NCBI RefSeq assembly: GCF_963668515.1
Contig: NZ_OY764866.1
Location: 805,889 to 869,888 of the forward strand
Origin: an uncultured Ilyobacter sp.
GTDB taxonomy: Bacteria; Fusobacteriota; Fusobacteriia; Fusobacteriales; Fusobacteriaceae
Reading direction: 5' to 3'
DNA: 64,000 nucleotides
Of this stretch, positions 7,850 through 17,022 are shown in pieces. Below the pieces are notes generated by a model. It was not told the origin of the DNA, did not search any database, and saw nothing but the letters and a program-made list of their open reading frames with translations. Every line of letters starts with the position of its first letter. Positions within the stretch are counted from its first letter, which is position 1. Both the position numbers and the translations under genes were made by a program.

Positions 7850-9028
7850 TTGAACGAAAGATCAGAATACTTAATAATAGGAAACGGGATTGCAGGTATC
7901 TCTGCGGCAGTGACTCTTAGAAATAAAGACAGTGAAGGAAAAATAACTGTGGTGACAAAATCCCCTAAACCTTTTTACTACAGAATAAGACTTATCGAAT
8001 ACCTAGCCGACAAGACCGAGTTTGAAAAACTTATCGGATACGGTGAGGGATTTTATCTAGACAAAGATATTGATGTAAAACTTGACATGGAAGTAACTGA
8101 TATTGATTCACAAAATAAAAAAGTTACCTTTGAAGATGGAAGCTCTATAGAGTACAACAAACTTCTTTTAGCTACAGGGGCAAGGCCTAGATACCCTGAT
8201 ATCAAAGGGATCAGAGAAAAAAAAGGCGTTTTGAAATTTCGAGGAGTAAATGACAGTGACGAGATAGCAAATCATGTGGAGATCTGCAAAGAGGTTGCCA
8301 TTTTGGGTGGGGGCCTTTTAGGTATAGAGACAGCCTTCTCACTGCTAAACCTAGGTAAAAAAGTCACCGTCATAGAGACTGCACCTCGGCTTCTTCCTAG
8401 ACAGCTAGATGAAGAGGGGTCTCATATACTTCAAAGCATCCTAGAAGAAAAGGGGTTAAATTTCATCCTGGGAAAAAATGTTGAGGAAATATTAGGTGGA
8501 GATTCTGTAGAAGGTATCAAGTTTGGAGACGGGGAAGTATTTCAGGTCAAAAGTCTTGTTTTATCTGCAGGAATAACTCCGAGACTAGAGTTAGCAGAAA
8601 GTGCGGGATTAGAGATCAACAGAGGAATCGTTGTAAATGAACATATGGAAACTAGCATAAAAGATATCTATGCAGCGGGAGATTCTATAGAATTCCAGGG
8701 AACTCTATATGGACTCTGGATTCCTGCAAAAGAACAGGGGGATGTAGCAGGGAGCAACATGGCCGGGGAAAAAGTCAAGTATAACCCTACAAGTTCTGAG
8801 ACAAGACTAAAAGTTTCCGGTATCTCGTTCTTCTCAGGGGGAAACATAGAACCTATGGGAGCAAATATTTATAAATACAATAAAGATGGAATTTACAGAA
8901 AATTCTTTGTCCGTGACGAAAAAATAGTGGGGGCAATTCTTTTAGGCGACCCGAAGACAGCCATGAAGACAGGAGGATTTATCAAAAACCATGAATCTAC
9001 AGATGTGATTTACGGACTCTATGAATAG
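7850..9028 (+). CDS. FAD-dependent pyridine-nucleotide-disulphide-type oxidoreductase
   Basis: Cytoplasmic flavoprotein, about 392 residues from the TTG at 7850, resembling NADH-dependent rubredoxin/NorW and nitrite-reductase-type reductases. Visible are the FAD loop YLIIGNGIAGISAA, the LLLATGARPRYP segment, the NAD(P)H loop AILGGGLLGIETA followed by TVIETAPRLLPRQLD, and the second FAD motif IYAAGDSIEF. There is no CxxC redox pair, so it is not a disulphide reductase. An in-frame ATG at 7766 also has an AAGGA site and would add 28 non-conserved residues; I prefer the TTG with AAGGTG because it begins right at the FAD domain. The electron acceptor is unknown. It sits ahead of the selenium genes but is separated from them by a terminator and a promoter. 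Confidence 0.8.
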   Translation: MNERSEYLIIGNGIAGISAAVTLRNKDSEGKITVVTKSPKPFYYRIRLIEYLADKTEFEKLIGYGEGFYLDKDIDVKLDMEVTDIDSQNKKVTFEDGSSIEYNKLLLATGARPRYPDIKGIREKKGVLKFRGVNDSDEIANHVEICKEVAILGGGLLGIETAFSLLNLGKKVTVIETAPRLLPRQLDEEGSHILQSILEEKGLNFILGKNVEEILGGDSVEGIKFGDGEVFQVKSLVLSAGITPRLELAESAGLEINRGIVVNEHMETSIKDIYAAGDSIEFQGTLYGLWIPAKEQGDVAGSNMAGEKVKYNPTSSETRLKVSGISFFSGGNIEPMGANIYKYNKDGIYRKFFVRDEKIVGAILLGDPKTAMKTGGFIKNHESTDVIYGLYE

Positions 9029-9038
9029 TCACGAGTAT

Positions 9039-9071
9039 AGGGGTGGGAAAATTCCTGCCTCTTTTTTTTTT
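9039..9071 (+). terminator. rho-independent terminator after the oxidoreductase
   Basis: Ten-pair stem with three G-T pairs, AGGGGTGGGA (from 9039) and TCCTGCCTCT, with a 4-nt loop and a long T-run to 9071. Confidence 0.8.
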
Positions 9072-9100
9072 ATGAAAATAGTTTGCCTTTACTGACCTTA

Positions 9101-9129
9101 TTGAGTTTTATCAGATAAAGTGTTATTAT
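9101..9129 (+). promoter_or_regulatory. probable promoter of selD-yedF operon
   Basis: TTGAGT (9101-9106), 17 bp spacer, TATTAT (9124-9129), about 40 bp upstream of the selD ATG and just after the preceding terminator. Spacing and hexamers fit a housekeeping sigma promoter. Confidence 0.55.
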
Positions 9130-9170
9130 ATTCCTAGAATTTAAACAATAATATTAAAGAGGCGATAAAA

Positions 9171-10196
9171 ATGAAATTTCCATCAAATGAATGTTCTGTA
9201 GGAGGCTGTGCCTGTAAAATGGGACCTGCCGTCCTTTCAGATTTACTTTCCACACTCCCAACTTTAGAAGATAAAAATCTCATAGTTGGATACGAAAAAT
9301 CAGACGATGCATCGGTATACAAACTCACCGATGATTTAGCTATGATACAGACACTTGATTTTTTTGCACCTATGATAAACGACCCTTATATATTTGGGCA
9401 GGTGGCTGCTGCCAATGCCCTGAGTGACGTCTACGCCATGGGAGGAGAACCTAAAACTGCAATGAATATCGTATGCTTCCCGGAAAAAATGGATATCTCT
9501 TATCTTGGAGAAATCTTGAGAGGAGGGGCAGAAAAGGTGGCAGAAGCTGGTGCCGTTCTTAGCGGAGGACATACTATTCACGATGACAAGATAAAATACG
9601 GTCTTTCAGTCACTGGAATTATTCATCCAGACAAAATTTTAAAAAATTATGGTGCAAAAGAGGGAGACACTCTCATCCTCACAAAACCTTTAGGGGCTGG
9701 GATCATAGCCACTGCCTACAGTGTAGGGGAGGCTTCTGATGAGGCTGTGGACAAACTTCTTGAAAACATGACTACCCTAAACAAATACTCTATGGATATA
9801 ATAAGAGAATATCCTGTAAATGCCTGTACAGACATAACAGGTTTCGGATTTTTAGGCCACGCCTTTGAGATGGCAGGGGGTTCTGAAAAGAGTTTTATCC
9901 TTGAAAAAGAACTTATTCCATACATGGAAGAGGCAAAAGATTATGCAAATGAGTTTTATATAACTAGTGGGGGACAAAAAAACAGAAACCACCTAGGGGA
10001 TAAAGTTTTGTTTAACGATGTACCTTTCTGGCTTCAGGAGATCCTATTTGACCCGCAAACTTCAGGGGGGCTTTTGTTTTCAGTTAAAAGTGAGTATTCT
10101 GAAGAGATAATGGATAGACTGAGCAGACTAAAGATAAAGTCATCTATAGTGGGAAGAGTTACAGAAAAACAAAAACATACAATTATCGTGGAATAA
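9171..10196 (+). CDS. selD: selenide, water dikinase
   Basis: Makes selenophosphate from selenide and ATP, the selenium donor for selenocysteine, selenouridine and labile-Se cofactors. The 341-residue protein carries SVGGCACKMGP at residues 9-19; Cys13 and Lys16 match the catalytic Cys and Lys of the family. The following motifs are LAMIQTLDFFAPMINDPYIFGQVAAAN, LSDVYAMGGEPKTAM, GGHTIHDDKIKYGLSVTG and CTDITGFGFLGHAFEM. The catalytic position is Cys, encoded TGT, so this SelD is not itself a selenoprotein. The ATG follows AGAGGCGATA. It heads a three-gene selenium operon. Confidence 0.95.
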   Translation: MKFPSNECSVGGCACKMGPAVLSDLLSTLPTLEDKNLIVGYEKSDDASVYKLTDDLAMIQTLDFFAPMINDPYIFGQVAAANALSDVYAMGGEPKTAMNIVCFPEKMDISYLGEILRGGAEKVAEAGAVLSGGHTIHDDKIKYGLSVTGIIHPDKILKNYGAKEGDTLILTKPLGAGIIATAYSVGEASDEAVDKLLENMTTLNKYSMDIIREYPVNACTDITGFGFLGHAFEMAGGSEKSFILEKELIPYMEEAKDYANEFYITSGGQKNRNHLGDKVLFNDVPFWLQEILFDPQTSGGLLFSVKSEYSEEIMDRLSRLKIKSSIVGRVTEKQKHTIIVE

Positions 10197-10230
10197 AAAT
10201 ACACACAATTTTAATTTAAAGGAGTTTTTT

Positions 10231-10812
10231 ATGAATAAAATCGTAGATGCAACTGGGAAACTATGTCCTATGCCCATAATAATGACGAAAAAGGCCCTGA
10301 AAGAGATAGAGGAGGGAGTGGTAGAAACTCTTATCGACAGTGAGATTTCAAAGGAAAATCTTGAAAAAATGGCCAGAGAAATGGAGTTATACTTTGAAAC
10401 AACGGAAGAAAACGGAATCTACCATGTAAAAATAACTAAAGATATAAGATCAAATAAAGAAACAGAAAACAAAGATGAAAAAACCGTAATGGTTATAGCT
10501 TCTGACCAAATGGGTGACGGAAGCGAAGAGTTGGGAAAAATTCTTATGAAGGGATTTATATACACCCTCACAGAGATGGAAAAAGTTCCAAGTACTATAC
10601 TTTTCTATAACTCCGGTGCAAAAATAACTGTGGAGGGATCAGAATCAATAGAGGACCTGAAAACCCTTGAAAAAAGGGGAACAGAGATACTTACCTGCGG
10701 AACCTGTCTCAACTACTACGGTATAGAGGATAAGCTCGCCATCGGTGAAGTATCAAACATGTATACAATTATCGAGAGACAGACAGAATCTACAAAGGTA
10801 ATAAGGCCCTAA
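10231..10812 (+). CDS. yedF: selenium metabolism protein YedF (TusA-DsrE fusion)
   Basis: Sulfurtransferase-like protein found with selD in anaerobes that use selenium, thought to pass Se/S as a persulfide or perselenide. The N-terminal ~75 residues are a TusA domain with DATGKLCPMPIIMTKKAL; Cys12 is the carrier cysteine. After a short charged linker (SNKETENKDEKT) comes a DsrE-like domain with VIASDQMGDGSEELGKILMKGF and a C-terminal LTCGTCLNYYGI pair of cysteines. 193 residues is the normal size. It lies 34 bp after selD, and its stop codon overlaps the next start (TAATG). Confidence 0.9.
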   Translation: MNKIVDATGKLCPMPIIMTKKALKEIEEGVVETLIDSEISKENLEKMAREMELYFETTEENGIYHVKITKDIRSNKETENKDEKTVMVIASDQMGDGSEELGKILMKGFIYTLTEMEKVPSTILFYNSGAKITVEGSESIEDLKTLEKRGTEILTCGTCLNYYGIEDKLAIGEVSNMYTIIERQTESTKVIRP

Positions 10813-11072
10813 TGAGATCTGAAACTTTCTGCCTTATAACTGCTGACTCTACACACCAGATAATGAAACTAGAAAAGCTTATCCTTGAAAATAATATCAA
10901 GGTAAGAATAATACCGGTGCCAAAAGAAGTTACCGCCAACTGCGGTTTGTCTATAAAATTTAACCTTTCAAACCTAGAAGAGATCAGATTGTTACTTCCT
11001 AAAGAAACCTCTGATTTCTGCCTCTATACCGTAGAAAAATCAGGATTAAAAAAACATATTACCAAGATATAA
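10812..11072 (+). CDS. DUF3343 putative Se/S carrier-like protein
   Basis: 86-residue protein of the DUF3343 type that often follows selD and yedF. It opens ETFCLITADSTHQIMKLEKLI, which resembles the family start, and has VPKEVTANCGLSIKF with a conserved Cys. The role is not proven; a small carrier or binding protein in selenium or sulfur delivery is inferred from the family and context. It overlaps the yedF stop by one base, so translation is coupled, and a terminator follows immediately. Confidence 0.75.
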   Translation: MRSETFCLITADSTHQIMKLEKLILENNIKVRIIPVPKEVTANCGLSIKFNLSNLEEIRLLLPKETSDFCLYTVEKSGLKKHITKI

Positions 11073-11080
11073 AAAACCAG

Positions 11081-11111
11081 CAGAGCCCTTTATAGAGGCT
11101 CTGTTTTTTTT
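11081..11111 (+). terminator. terminator of the selenium operon
   Basis: CAGAGCC (11081-11087), 9-nt loop, GGCTCTG (11097-11103) and T8. Confidence 0.85.
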
Positions 11112-11209
11112 GTCTATCGTCCTATATGATATTCATAAAATACAAAACAAATAAATTTCAGAAGGATTTTTGTAAAAATATTATAGAGTATTATAAAGGG
11201 GGTGTTTCT

Positions 11210-11389
11210 ATGAAAATAGACTATAGTGAATACAAAAAAGATGTGGAACTGGCTCTAAATTATGCAATAAGAGCTGTTAAAAAGGAGTTGGAGATATGCA
11301 AGGAAACCTCTGATTCCACTCAGAGTGATATTCTTAAAAACAGACTCTCCAAATTTGAATTTCTCCTTAAAAAATTCTCTGAAGAATAG
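11210..11389 (+). CDS. small hypothetical protein, 59 residues
   Basis: ATG at 11210 after a strong AAAGGGGGTG site. The product (MKIDYSEYKKDVELALNY..., KKELEICKETSDSTQSD...) is charged, lacks a signal or membrane segment, and looks like two amphipathic helices. A longer frame from 11126 has no ribosome site before it. The gene is monocistronic between two terminators. I do not recognise it. Confidence 0.6.
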   Translation: MKIDYSEYKKDVELALNYAIRAVKKELEICKETSDSTQSDILKNRLSKFEFLLKKFSEE

Positions 11390-11448
11390 ATAACTGCCGT
11401 ATCAAAGACTAAACATCAACAGAAAAATTCAAACGCCACATAACCCAA

Positions 11449-11488
11449 AAAACACCTGGAGTTTGTCACTTTTCCAGGTGTTTTTTTA
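11449..11488 (+). terminator. rho-independent terminator
   Basis: AACACCTGGA and TCCAGGTGTT arms around an 11-12 nt loop, with T8. It ends the small hypothetical gene. Confidence 0.85.
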
Positions 11489-11597
11489 TATAAAAATCTA
11501 AACAAAGAAAATAAAAAACTCACAGGATTATCAGAGGACGATCGGTATATATTTTAGTGACGTAGTTGTTTTTATTTTCAAAAAGGAGGTATCTCTA

Positions 11598-12368
11598 ATG
11601 AAAAAAATCTATCTTATACTCATCCTGCTTTTCTTGGGAACATTAACTTTTTCTGCCGACGTAGATGTAATAGTAAAAAAGGCCTATAATGCGGCTTATT
11701 ATGCAGGTGAAGACGGTAGGGCCACAGTAGATATGGAGATAGTGGATAAAAATAAAAGGGTTAGAAAAAGACGTATCATTATGCTGAGAAAGGATATCGC
11801 AGACGGAAAGGAACAGATGTACTACGCCTACTTCAAAGAACCCTCAGATGTAAAAAACATGGTCTTTATGGTCCACAAAAATATAGAAAAAGATGATGAC
11901 AGGTGGCTTTATCTCCCTGCTCTTGACCTGGTAAAAAGAATAGCCTCTACCGACAAAAGAAGCAGTTTTGTCGGGTCTGACTTTACCTATGAAGATATAT
12001 CAGGACGTTCTATAGAAGAGGACATCCATGAGCTGACAGGTGAGGACAGTTCCTATTATATAATAAAAAATACACCCAAAACTCCTGAAGATTTTGCATA
12101 CTTTGTAACCTACATAGACAAAAAAAATTATCTCCCTATAAAGGCGGAATACTACAATTCATCTGGGAATATTTACAGGAGAATAACTGCTGAAAAAGTA
12201 GAGGTTATAGATGGATTCCCTACGATAACCCTTATGAAGGCCGACGAAATAGAAAAAGGTACCTATACCATAAACAAGTTTAGCGATATAGTGTACAACC
12301 TTGGAATGGAGGAAAATATTTTTACTGAGAGATACCTCAGACGTCCTCCTAGAAAATGGCTCAGATAA
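11598..12368 (+). CDS. outer-membrane lipoprotein-sorting (LolA-like) protein
   Basis: 256-residue exported protein with a clear Sec signal (MKKIYLILILLFLGTLTFSA, cut after the last Ala). The mature part follows the pattern of LolA-like proteins paired with MMPL pumps: DMEIVDKNKRVRKRRIIML, FKEPSDVKNMVFMV, DRWLYLPALDLVKRI, SFVGSDFTYEDISGR and YLPIKAEYYNSSGN. Such proteins are half-barrels that carry lipids across the periplasm. It is the first gene of a tight cluster (next start 24 bp on) with a beta-barrel protein and an RND exporter, so a lipid or hydrophobic-molecule shuttle to the outer membrane is inferred. It has an AAAAAGGAGG site. Confidence 0.82.
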   Translation: MKKIYLILILLFLGTLTFSADVDVIVKKAYNAAYYAGEDGRATVDMEIVDKNKRVRKRRIIMLRKDIADGKEQMYYAYFKEPSDVKNMVFMVHKNIEKDDDRWLYLPALDLVKRIASTDKRSSFVGSDFTYEDISGRSIEEDIHELTGEDSSYYIIKNTPKTPEDFAYFVTYIDKKNYLPIKAEYYNSSGNIYRRITAEKVEVIDGFPTITLMKADEIEKGTYTINKFSDIVYNLGMEENIFTERYLRRPPRKWLR

Positions 12369-12391
12369 ACTTTTTAAAGGGGGGATAAGCT

Positions 12392-13642
12392 ATGAAGTCG
12401 AAATATCTTTTTATATTTTTTCTGACATTCCAGTGGGTATCATCTGCTCCCTTTGAAGATACTGAGTTCAGCGGGTTTTTAGAGGGGGCTGCAGGCAGAC
12501 CGGTGGCTTCTAAGGAATATCAGGAGGAAAGCTTTAACCTAGGGGAGCTCAGACTACAGCTTCAGGCAGATACTCTACTCACCGACACTTCCGAGAGTAG
12601 GTTCAAGATAGATTTTTACCGAGATGAGGTCTTAGAAGATTGGAAACTCTCTCTGAGAGAAGCTTATATATCTTATTATCCATCTTCTTTTTACGAGATA
12701 AAGGCTGGACGTCAGGTTTTAACCTGGGGAACAGGAGACCTTATCTTTATAAACGACCGGTTTCCAAAGGACTATGAATCCTTTTATTCTGGAAGGGACA
12801 TGGAATATCTAAAACTACCTTCAGATGCAGTGAAAATATCATTTTTCCCCCAAAAATACATCGTTGATCTTGTGATTATACCACTTTTTACACCAAATAA
12901 AGTTGTAAATGGTGAAAGACTTACTTTTTTTGATCAGTCTTCCGGGGAGTTTGTTTATACGGGAAAGGATTATCTCGATGCTGACGAACCCTCTACCTCT
13001 TTAGATAATACACAAGTTGCCATGAGGATAAAGAAAAATATAGAGGGTAATGAGATAGCCTTATACGGATACAGAGGATTTTACCTAGACCCAAATCCTT
13101 CAGAGGACGGTGAATACTATTATTCTAAAACCAACGTATTCGGAGCTAGCTGGGTGGGGTCTGCTTTAGGAGGAATAGCCAACAGTGAGATAGGGTATGA
13201 AGATTCTAAAGATGACAGAGATGGTGACGATCCCTATATTACAAATTCATATCTGAAGTTTCTAGTAGGTTACAAAAGAGAAGTGGGAAGAGACTTTACT
13301 GTGGGAGTCCAGTATTACCTTGAACATATGATGGACTATGACAACTACCGGGAATCACTTCCAGAGAGTTTTAAACAATATGCCAGACATAAAAACAGAA
13401 GTATGTTTGCCCTCAGACTGAGCAAACTGGTAATGCAGCAAAAGCTTAAGTATGAACTTTTTACATTTTACTCCCCTACAGATGAAGATGGGTACATAAA
13501 TCCTGATATTTCATATAAATGGACCGATGATTTAAGCACCTCTCTGGGTATGAATATATTTTATGGGAAAGATTATCATACAAACTTTGCACAGTTGGAA
13601 GACAACACTAATATCTATTTGAGAATAAGATATTCATTCTGA
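12392..13642 (+). CDS. outer-membrane beta-barrel protein (DUF1302-like)
   Basis: 416 residues with a signal peptide (MKSKYLFIFFLTFQWVSSA) and a mature sequence of alternating polar and aromatic residues. It has the barrel-type motif AGRQVLTWGTGDLIFINDR and ends NIYLRIRYSF, the terminal aromatic expected of outer-membrane barrels. The middle region has acidic loops such as DDRDGDDPY. It sits between the LolA-like protein and the RND pump with 24 and 18 bp gaps, so it may be the outer-membrane acceptor or channel of that system. The exact family is less certain than the barrel assignment. Confidence 0.75.
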   Translation: MKSKYLFIFFLTFQWVSSAPFEDTEFSGFLEGAAGRPVASKEYQEESFNLGELRLQLQADTLLTDTSESRFKIDFYRDEVLEDWKLSLREAYISYYPSSFYEIKAGRQVLTWGTGDLIFINDRFPKDYESFYSGRDMEYLKLPSDAVKISFFPQKYIVDLVIIPLFTPNKVVNGERLTFFDQSSGEFVYTGKDYLDADEPSTSLDNTQVAMRIKKNIEGNEIALYGYRGFYLDPNPSEDGEYYYSKTNVFGASWVGSALGGIANSEIGYEDSKDDRDGDDPYITNSYLKFLVGYKREVGRDFTVGVQYYLEHMMDYDNYRESLPESFKQYARHKNRSMFALRLSKLVMQQKLKYELFTFYSPTDEDGYINPDISYKWTDDLSTSLGMNIFYGKDYHTNFAQLEDNTNIYLRIRYSF

Positions 13643-13659
13643 TAATCGGGGGAATCAAT

Positions 13660-16242
13660 ATGAAAATAAAAAAAAATATTACCGATATATCAATAAAATA
13701 CCCAAAATTTATAATATCAATTTTTATAATCATCACTCTTATCCTTTCTTTTTTTATTCCGAGGATAGAGATTGATACAGACCCAGAGAATATGCTTTCA
13801 GAAGATGCCTTTGTGAGAAAATTTAATAATTATGCCAAAAAAGAATTTCTTCTAAATGATATCATCGTAGTAGGGATTGTAAATGAAAATAGAGATGAGG
13901 GAGTCTTTAATCCAAAAACTTTGCAGGACATAGACACTCTTACAGAGAATATTAAGACATGGGATGGAGTTATAAAGGAAGATATCATCTCTCCCTCAAC
14001 CCAGGACAATATAAGCCAGGGAGGAGTGGGCGAGGTCATTTTTGAGTGGCTTATGAAAGAACCTCCCAAAACTATAGAGGATTCTCTCAAAATTAAAAAC
14101 AACATCATGTCAAATCCAGTGTTAAAGGGCACTATGGTTTCAGAAGACGGAAAAGCCCTGGCCTTATACATTCCCATAAAATCTAAAGATATGAGTTATG
14201 AATATTCTGTAATGATAAAAAATATAACCTCAAAATTCAGTAATGGAGACTCCTACTATATAAGTGGACTTCCTGTAGCCGAAGATACCTTTGGTGTCCA
14301 GATGTTCAAACAGATGGAGATTTCAGCACCTTTAGCCATGGTTATAATTTTTATTCTTTTGAAAGTTTTTTTCAAAAAAAACAGTCTCATACTTTCACCT
14401 ATGATTATTTCTGCCATGAGTGTTCTTATGACAATGGGACTCCTCATTGGAATGGGGTATAAAGTACATATTATGAGTTCTATGATACCGATATTTCTAA
14501 TGCCGATAGCTGTAGTTGATTCTGTACATATTCTTAGTGTATTTCATGACCTTTATCCAGAATCCTTAAATAAAGAAAAAGCTCTTCGAGATACCATGGA
14601 TGAACTCTTTGTTCCCATGCTCTATACCTCTCTCACAACCTGTGTGGGATTTGTTTCTCTTGCCTTAACCCCTATACCTCCAGTTAGGATTTTCGGGTTA
14701 TTTGTGGCCTTTGGGATAGCCATGGCATGGATTCTCACTGTTACATTTATTCCCTCCTATATAATTTTATTTATCAAGGAGGATTCCCTCGCAGATTTCG
14801 GTAAAAGTGAAGATTCAAAAAGCAGCCTCATCGAGAAACTTCTCCAAAAGAACAGTGACTTTACTTTTATTCATTATAAAAAAATAATTGCGGCAACTTG
14901 TATCCTCGTGCTTATCTCTGCTTACGGTATAAGCAAGATAGTCATAAATGACAATCCAGTCATCTGGTTTGAAAAAAATCATGAGATCAGAAAAGCAGAC
15001 AGGGTATTAAACAATCACTTTGCCGGTACATACATGGCCTATCTGATTTTAGAAAGGGATTATCAGGGTGAGGATATAAAAAATGCTTTAGAGAAAACTC
15101 AACTTTTATTTGACGAGTACAGGGGGAAGCTGGGAGAAAAGTTATACAAGGATTTGAACCAGGCTGCCGACTCCATCTATAAAACAATGGCAGAGTCTGA
15201 GAACTATTCTGTCCAGGAATATTATTCCATGGTAAAAGATCAGGCTGAGATAGCTATAAATGAAAATGACTCCTTTGCCCTAGAGGATGTCTACGATATT
15301 TTAGGAGAATATCAGTCTGAAAGCCAGACATTTAAAAATCCAAAAATGCTAGAGTACATAGACAGGCTCTCTCAGGAGCTAGACTCCAATACCAATGTGG
15401 GTAAAAGCAACAGCATTATACAGATTGTAAAAAAAGTATATCAGGAGCTTCTTGGAGGACAGGAAGAGAATTTTAGGATTCCTGACACAACAGCTGGTGT
15501 GGCTCAGTCTCTCTTATCATTTCAAAACAGCCATACCCCTCAGATGCTCTGGCATTTTGTGACTCCTGACTATGAAAAGGGAAACATCTGGGTGCAGCTG
15601 AAAAACGGGGACAATAAAAGTATGCAGGAGGTGAGTGAAAGTATAGAGGCGTGGATGAAAAAAAACAACTCTCCTATGAAAATAAAACATAACTGGGCAG
15701 GGCTTACTTATGTCAATGTAATCTGGCAAAATGAAATGGTTCGGGGGATGTTAAATTCCCTCATGGGATCCTTTGTGGTAGTTTTTATCATGATGGCATT
15801 TCTTTTCAAATCCCCCTTATGGGGAATCCTAAGTATGATTCCTCTCAGTGTCACTGTTTTATTCTCCTATGGCATGATAGGCTTAGTTGGAAAAAGTTAT
15901 GATATGCCTGTTGCAGTACTATCGTCACTTACATTAGGATTATCAGTGGATTTCGCTATACATTTCATAGAGCGAGCCCGTGAGATATACTCAGAGGAGA
16001 AAAACTGGAAAACTACTCTGGACAGGATGCACGAAAAACCTGCAAGGGCAGTTGTGAAAAATTCCATAATCATATCTGTTGCATTTTTACCTCTTCTACT
16101 TGCACCATTGGTTCCGTATAAAACTGTGGGTATTTTAATTTCTGCAATTTTAATGGTTTCTTCTATAGCCACTTTTATTATTTTACCTGCACTTATAAAA
16201 CCACTTAAAGAAAGATTATTTCCACAAAAAAATAATACATAA
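13660..16242 (+). CDS. RND/MMPL family exporter (HpnN-like)
   Basis: 860-residue inner-membrane protein. One N-terminal helix is followed by a large periplasmic domain and a bundle of five or six helices (around residues 220-370). A second helix (FIHYKKIIAATCILVLISAYG) leads to a second, larger periplasmic domain (about 430-690) and a second helix bundle. Typical MMPL/RND helix motifs are MPIAVVDSVHILSVFHD and LTLGLSVDFAIHFIERA, each with an intramembrane Asp. Members paired with LolA-like proteins export lipids. The second periplasmic loop is long, glutamine-rich and helical. No membrane-fusion partner is nearby, which fits the MMPL rather than the AcrB type. Confidence 0.85.
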   Translation: MKIKKNITDISIKYPKFIISIFIIITLILSFFIPRIEIDTDPENMLSEDAFVRKFNNYAKKEFLLNDIIVVGIVNENRDEGVFNPKTLQDIDTLTENIKTWDGVIKEDIISPSTQDNISQGGVGEVIFEWLMKEPPKTIEDSLKIKNNIMSNPVLKGTMVSEDGKALALYIPIKSKDMSYEYSVMIKNITSKFSNGDSYYISGLPVAEDTFGVQMFKQMEISAPLAMVIIFILLKVFFKKNSLILSPMIISAMSVLMTMGLLIGMGYKVHIMSSMIPIFLMPIAVVDSVHILSVFHDLYPESLNKEKALRDTMDELFVPMLYTSLTTCVGFVSLALTPIPPVRIFGLFVAFGIAMAWILTVTFIPSYIILFIKEDSLADFGKSEDSKSSLIEKLLQKNSDFTFIHYKKIIAATCILVLISAYGISKIVINDNPVIWFEKNHEIRKADRVLNNHFAGTYMAYLILERDYQGEDIKNALEKTQLLFDEYRGKLGEKLYKDLNQAADSIYKTMAESENYSVQEYYSMVKDQAEIAINENDSFALEDVYDILGEYQSESQTFKNPKMLEYIDRLSQELDSNTNVGKSNSIIQIVKKVYQELLGGQEENFRIPDTTAGVAQSLLSFQNSHTPQMLWHFVTPDYEKGNIWVQLKNGDNKSMQEVSESIEAWMKKNNSPMKIKHNWAGLTYVNVIWQNEMVRGMLNSLMGSFVVVFIMMAFLFKSPLWGILSMIPLSVTVLFSYGMIGLVGKSYDMPVAVLSSLTLGLSVDFAIHFIERAREIYSEEKNWKTTLDRMHEKPARAVVKNSIIISVAFLPLLLAPLVPYKTVGILISAILMVSSIATFIILPALIKPLKERLFPQKNNT

Positions 16243-16310
16243 TTTTTAAACTAAACTACAATATAAACAGTCAAACATAGGCGAAAAAAAATAACGGAGG
16301 TGTAGAAATT

Positions 16311-16961
16311 ATGACAAAAAAATTATTAGCTGCAGCATTGATAATAACCTCGCTGTCGGCTTGTCAGAGTACAAACCCATATACGAGAGAGGAGCAATTT
16401 AATAAAACTAGTAAATACGCTGCAGGAGGGGCTGTAGTCGGGGCTGTTGCAGGGCAGGTTATAGGTAAGGATACTGAGGGTACTCTTACAGGTGCTGCCG
16501 CTGGTACGGCACTTGGAGCAGGTCTTGGATATTATTTTGACAGACAGGAAGCAGCACTCAGACAGGAACTTGAAAGAACAGGGGTAAGCTTAAGAAGAAC
16601 CGCAGACAACACTTTAGAACTTGTAATGCCTGGAAACCTTACATTTAGGACAGGAAGTTCTGATATCAACAGTGGATTCTATGATGTGTTAGATTCTGTT
16701 GCAAAGATTCTTGTAGAGTATAAAAATACTACTATTTTTGTATCGGGACATACTGACAATACAGGTTCCCTTGCTACAAACCAGAGACTCTCACGAGAGA
16801 GAGCTAGCAGTGTAGCAAGATATCTCTCTTCTAGGGGTGTTCTTTCTTCTAGAATATCTTCTCAAGGGTTTGACTATCAATTTCCTATTGCTTCAAACTC
16901 AACTGCAGCAGGAAGAGAACAAAACAGAAGGGTAGAAATAGAAATTACAGGAACAAAGTAA
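16311..16961 (+). CDS. OmpA-family lipoprotein with glycine-zipper
   Basis: 216-residue outer-membrane lipoprotein that anchors to peptidoglycan. It has a signal and lipobox ending SLSAC (Cys18). Next is a glycine-zipper segment (AAGGAVVGAVAGQVIG and GAAAGTALGAGLGYYF), then an OmpA C-terminal domain with ELVMPGNLTFRTGSSDI, FVSGHTDNTGS, NQRLSRERASSVARYL and the closing GREQNRRVEIEI. The residues that bind diaminopimelate (TD and R in these motifs) are present. It resembles YiaD/Lpp-type proteins. It is 69 bp downstream of the RND gene with its own GGAGG site and ends at a terminator, so it may be partly co-expressed with the export cluster. Confidence 0.9.
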   Translation: MTKKLLAAALIITSLSACQSTNPYTREEQFNKTSKYAAGGAVVGAVAGQVIGKDTEGTLTGAAAGTALGAGLGYYFDRQEAALRQELERTGVSLRRTADNTLELVMPGNLTFRTGSSDINSGFYDVLDSVAKILVEYKNTTIFVSGHTDNTGSLATNQRLSRERASSVARYLSSRGVLSSRISSQGFDYQFPIASNSTAAGREQNRRVEIEITGTK

Positions 16962-16970
16962 AAATAAAAT

Positions 16971-16996
16971 CGGCTGCTCTCGGGCAGCTGTTTTTA
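16971..16996 (+). terminator. terminator after the OmpA lipoprotein
   Basis: CGGCTGC (16971), 6-nt loop, GCAGCTG and T5 (stem includes one G-T pair). Confidence 0.75.
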
Positions 16997-17022
16997 TTTG
17001 CAGATTTTAAATTTCTTTCAAA

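Noticed and set aside
9171..9230. SelD as a selenoprotein with an in-frame TGA at the catalytic site
   Set aside because: The catalytic codon is TGT (Cys13) in GGCACK; no in-frame TGA is seen in the gene.
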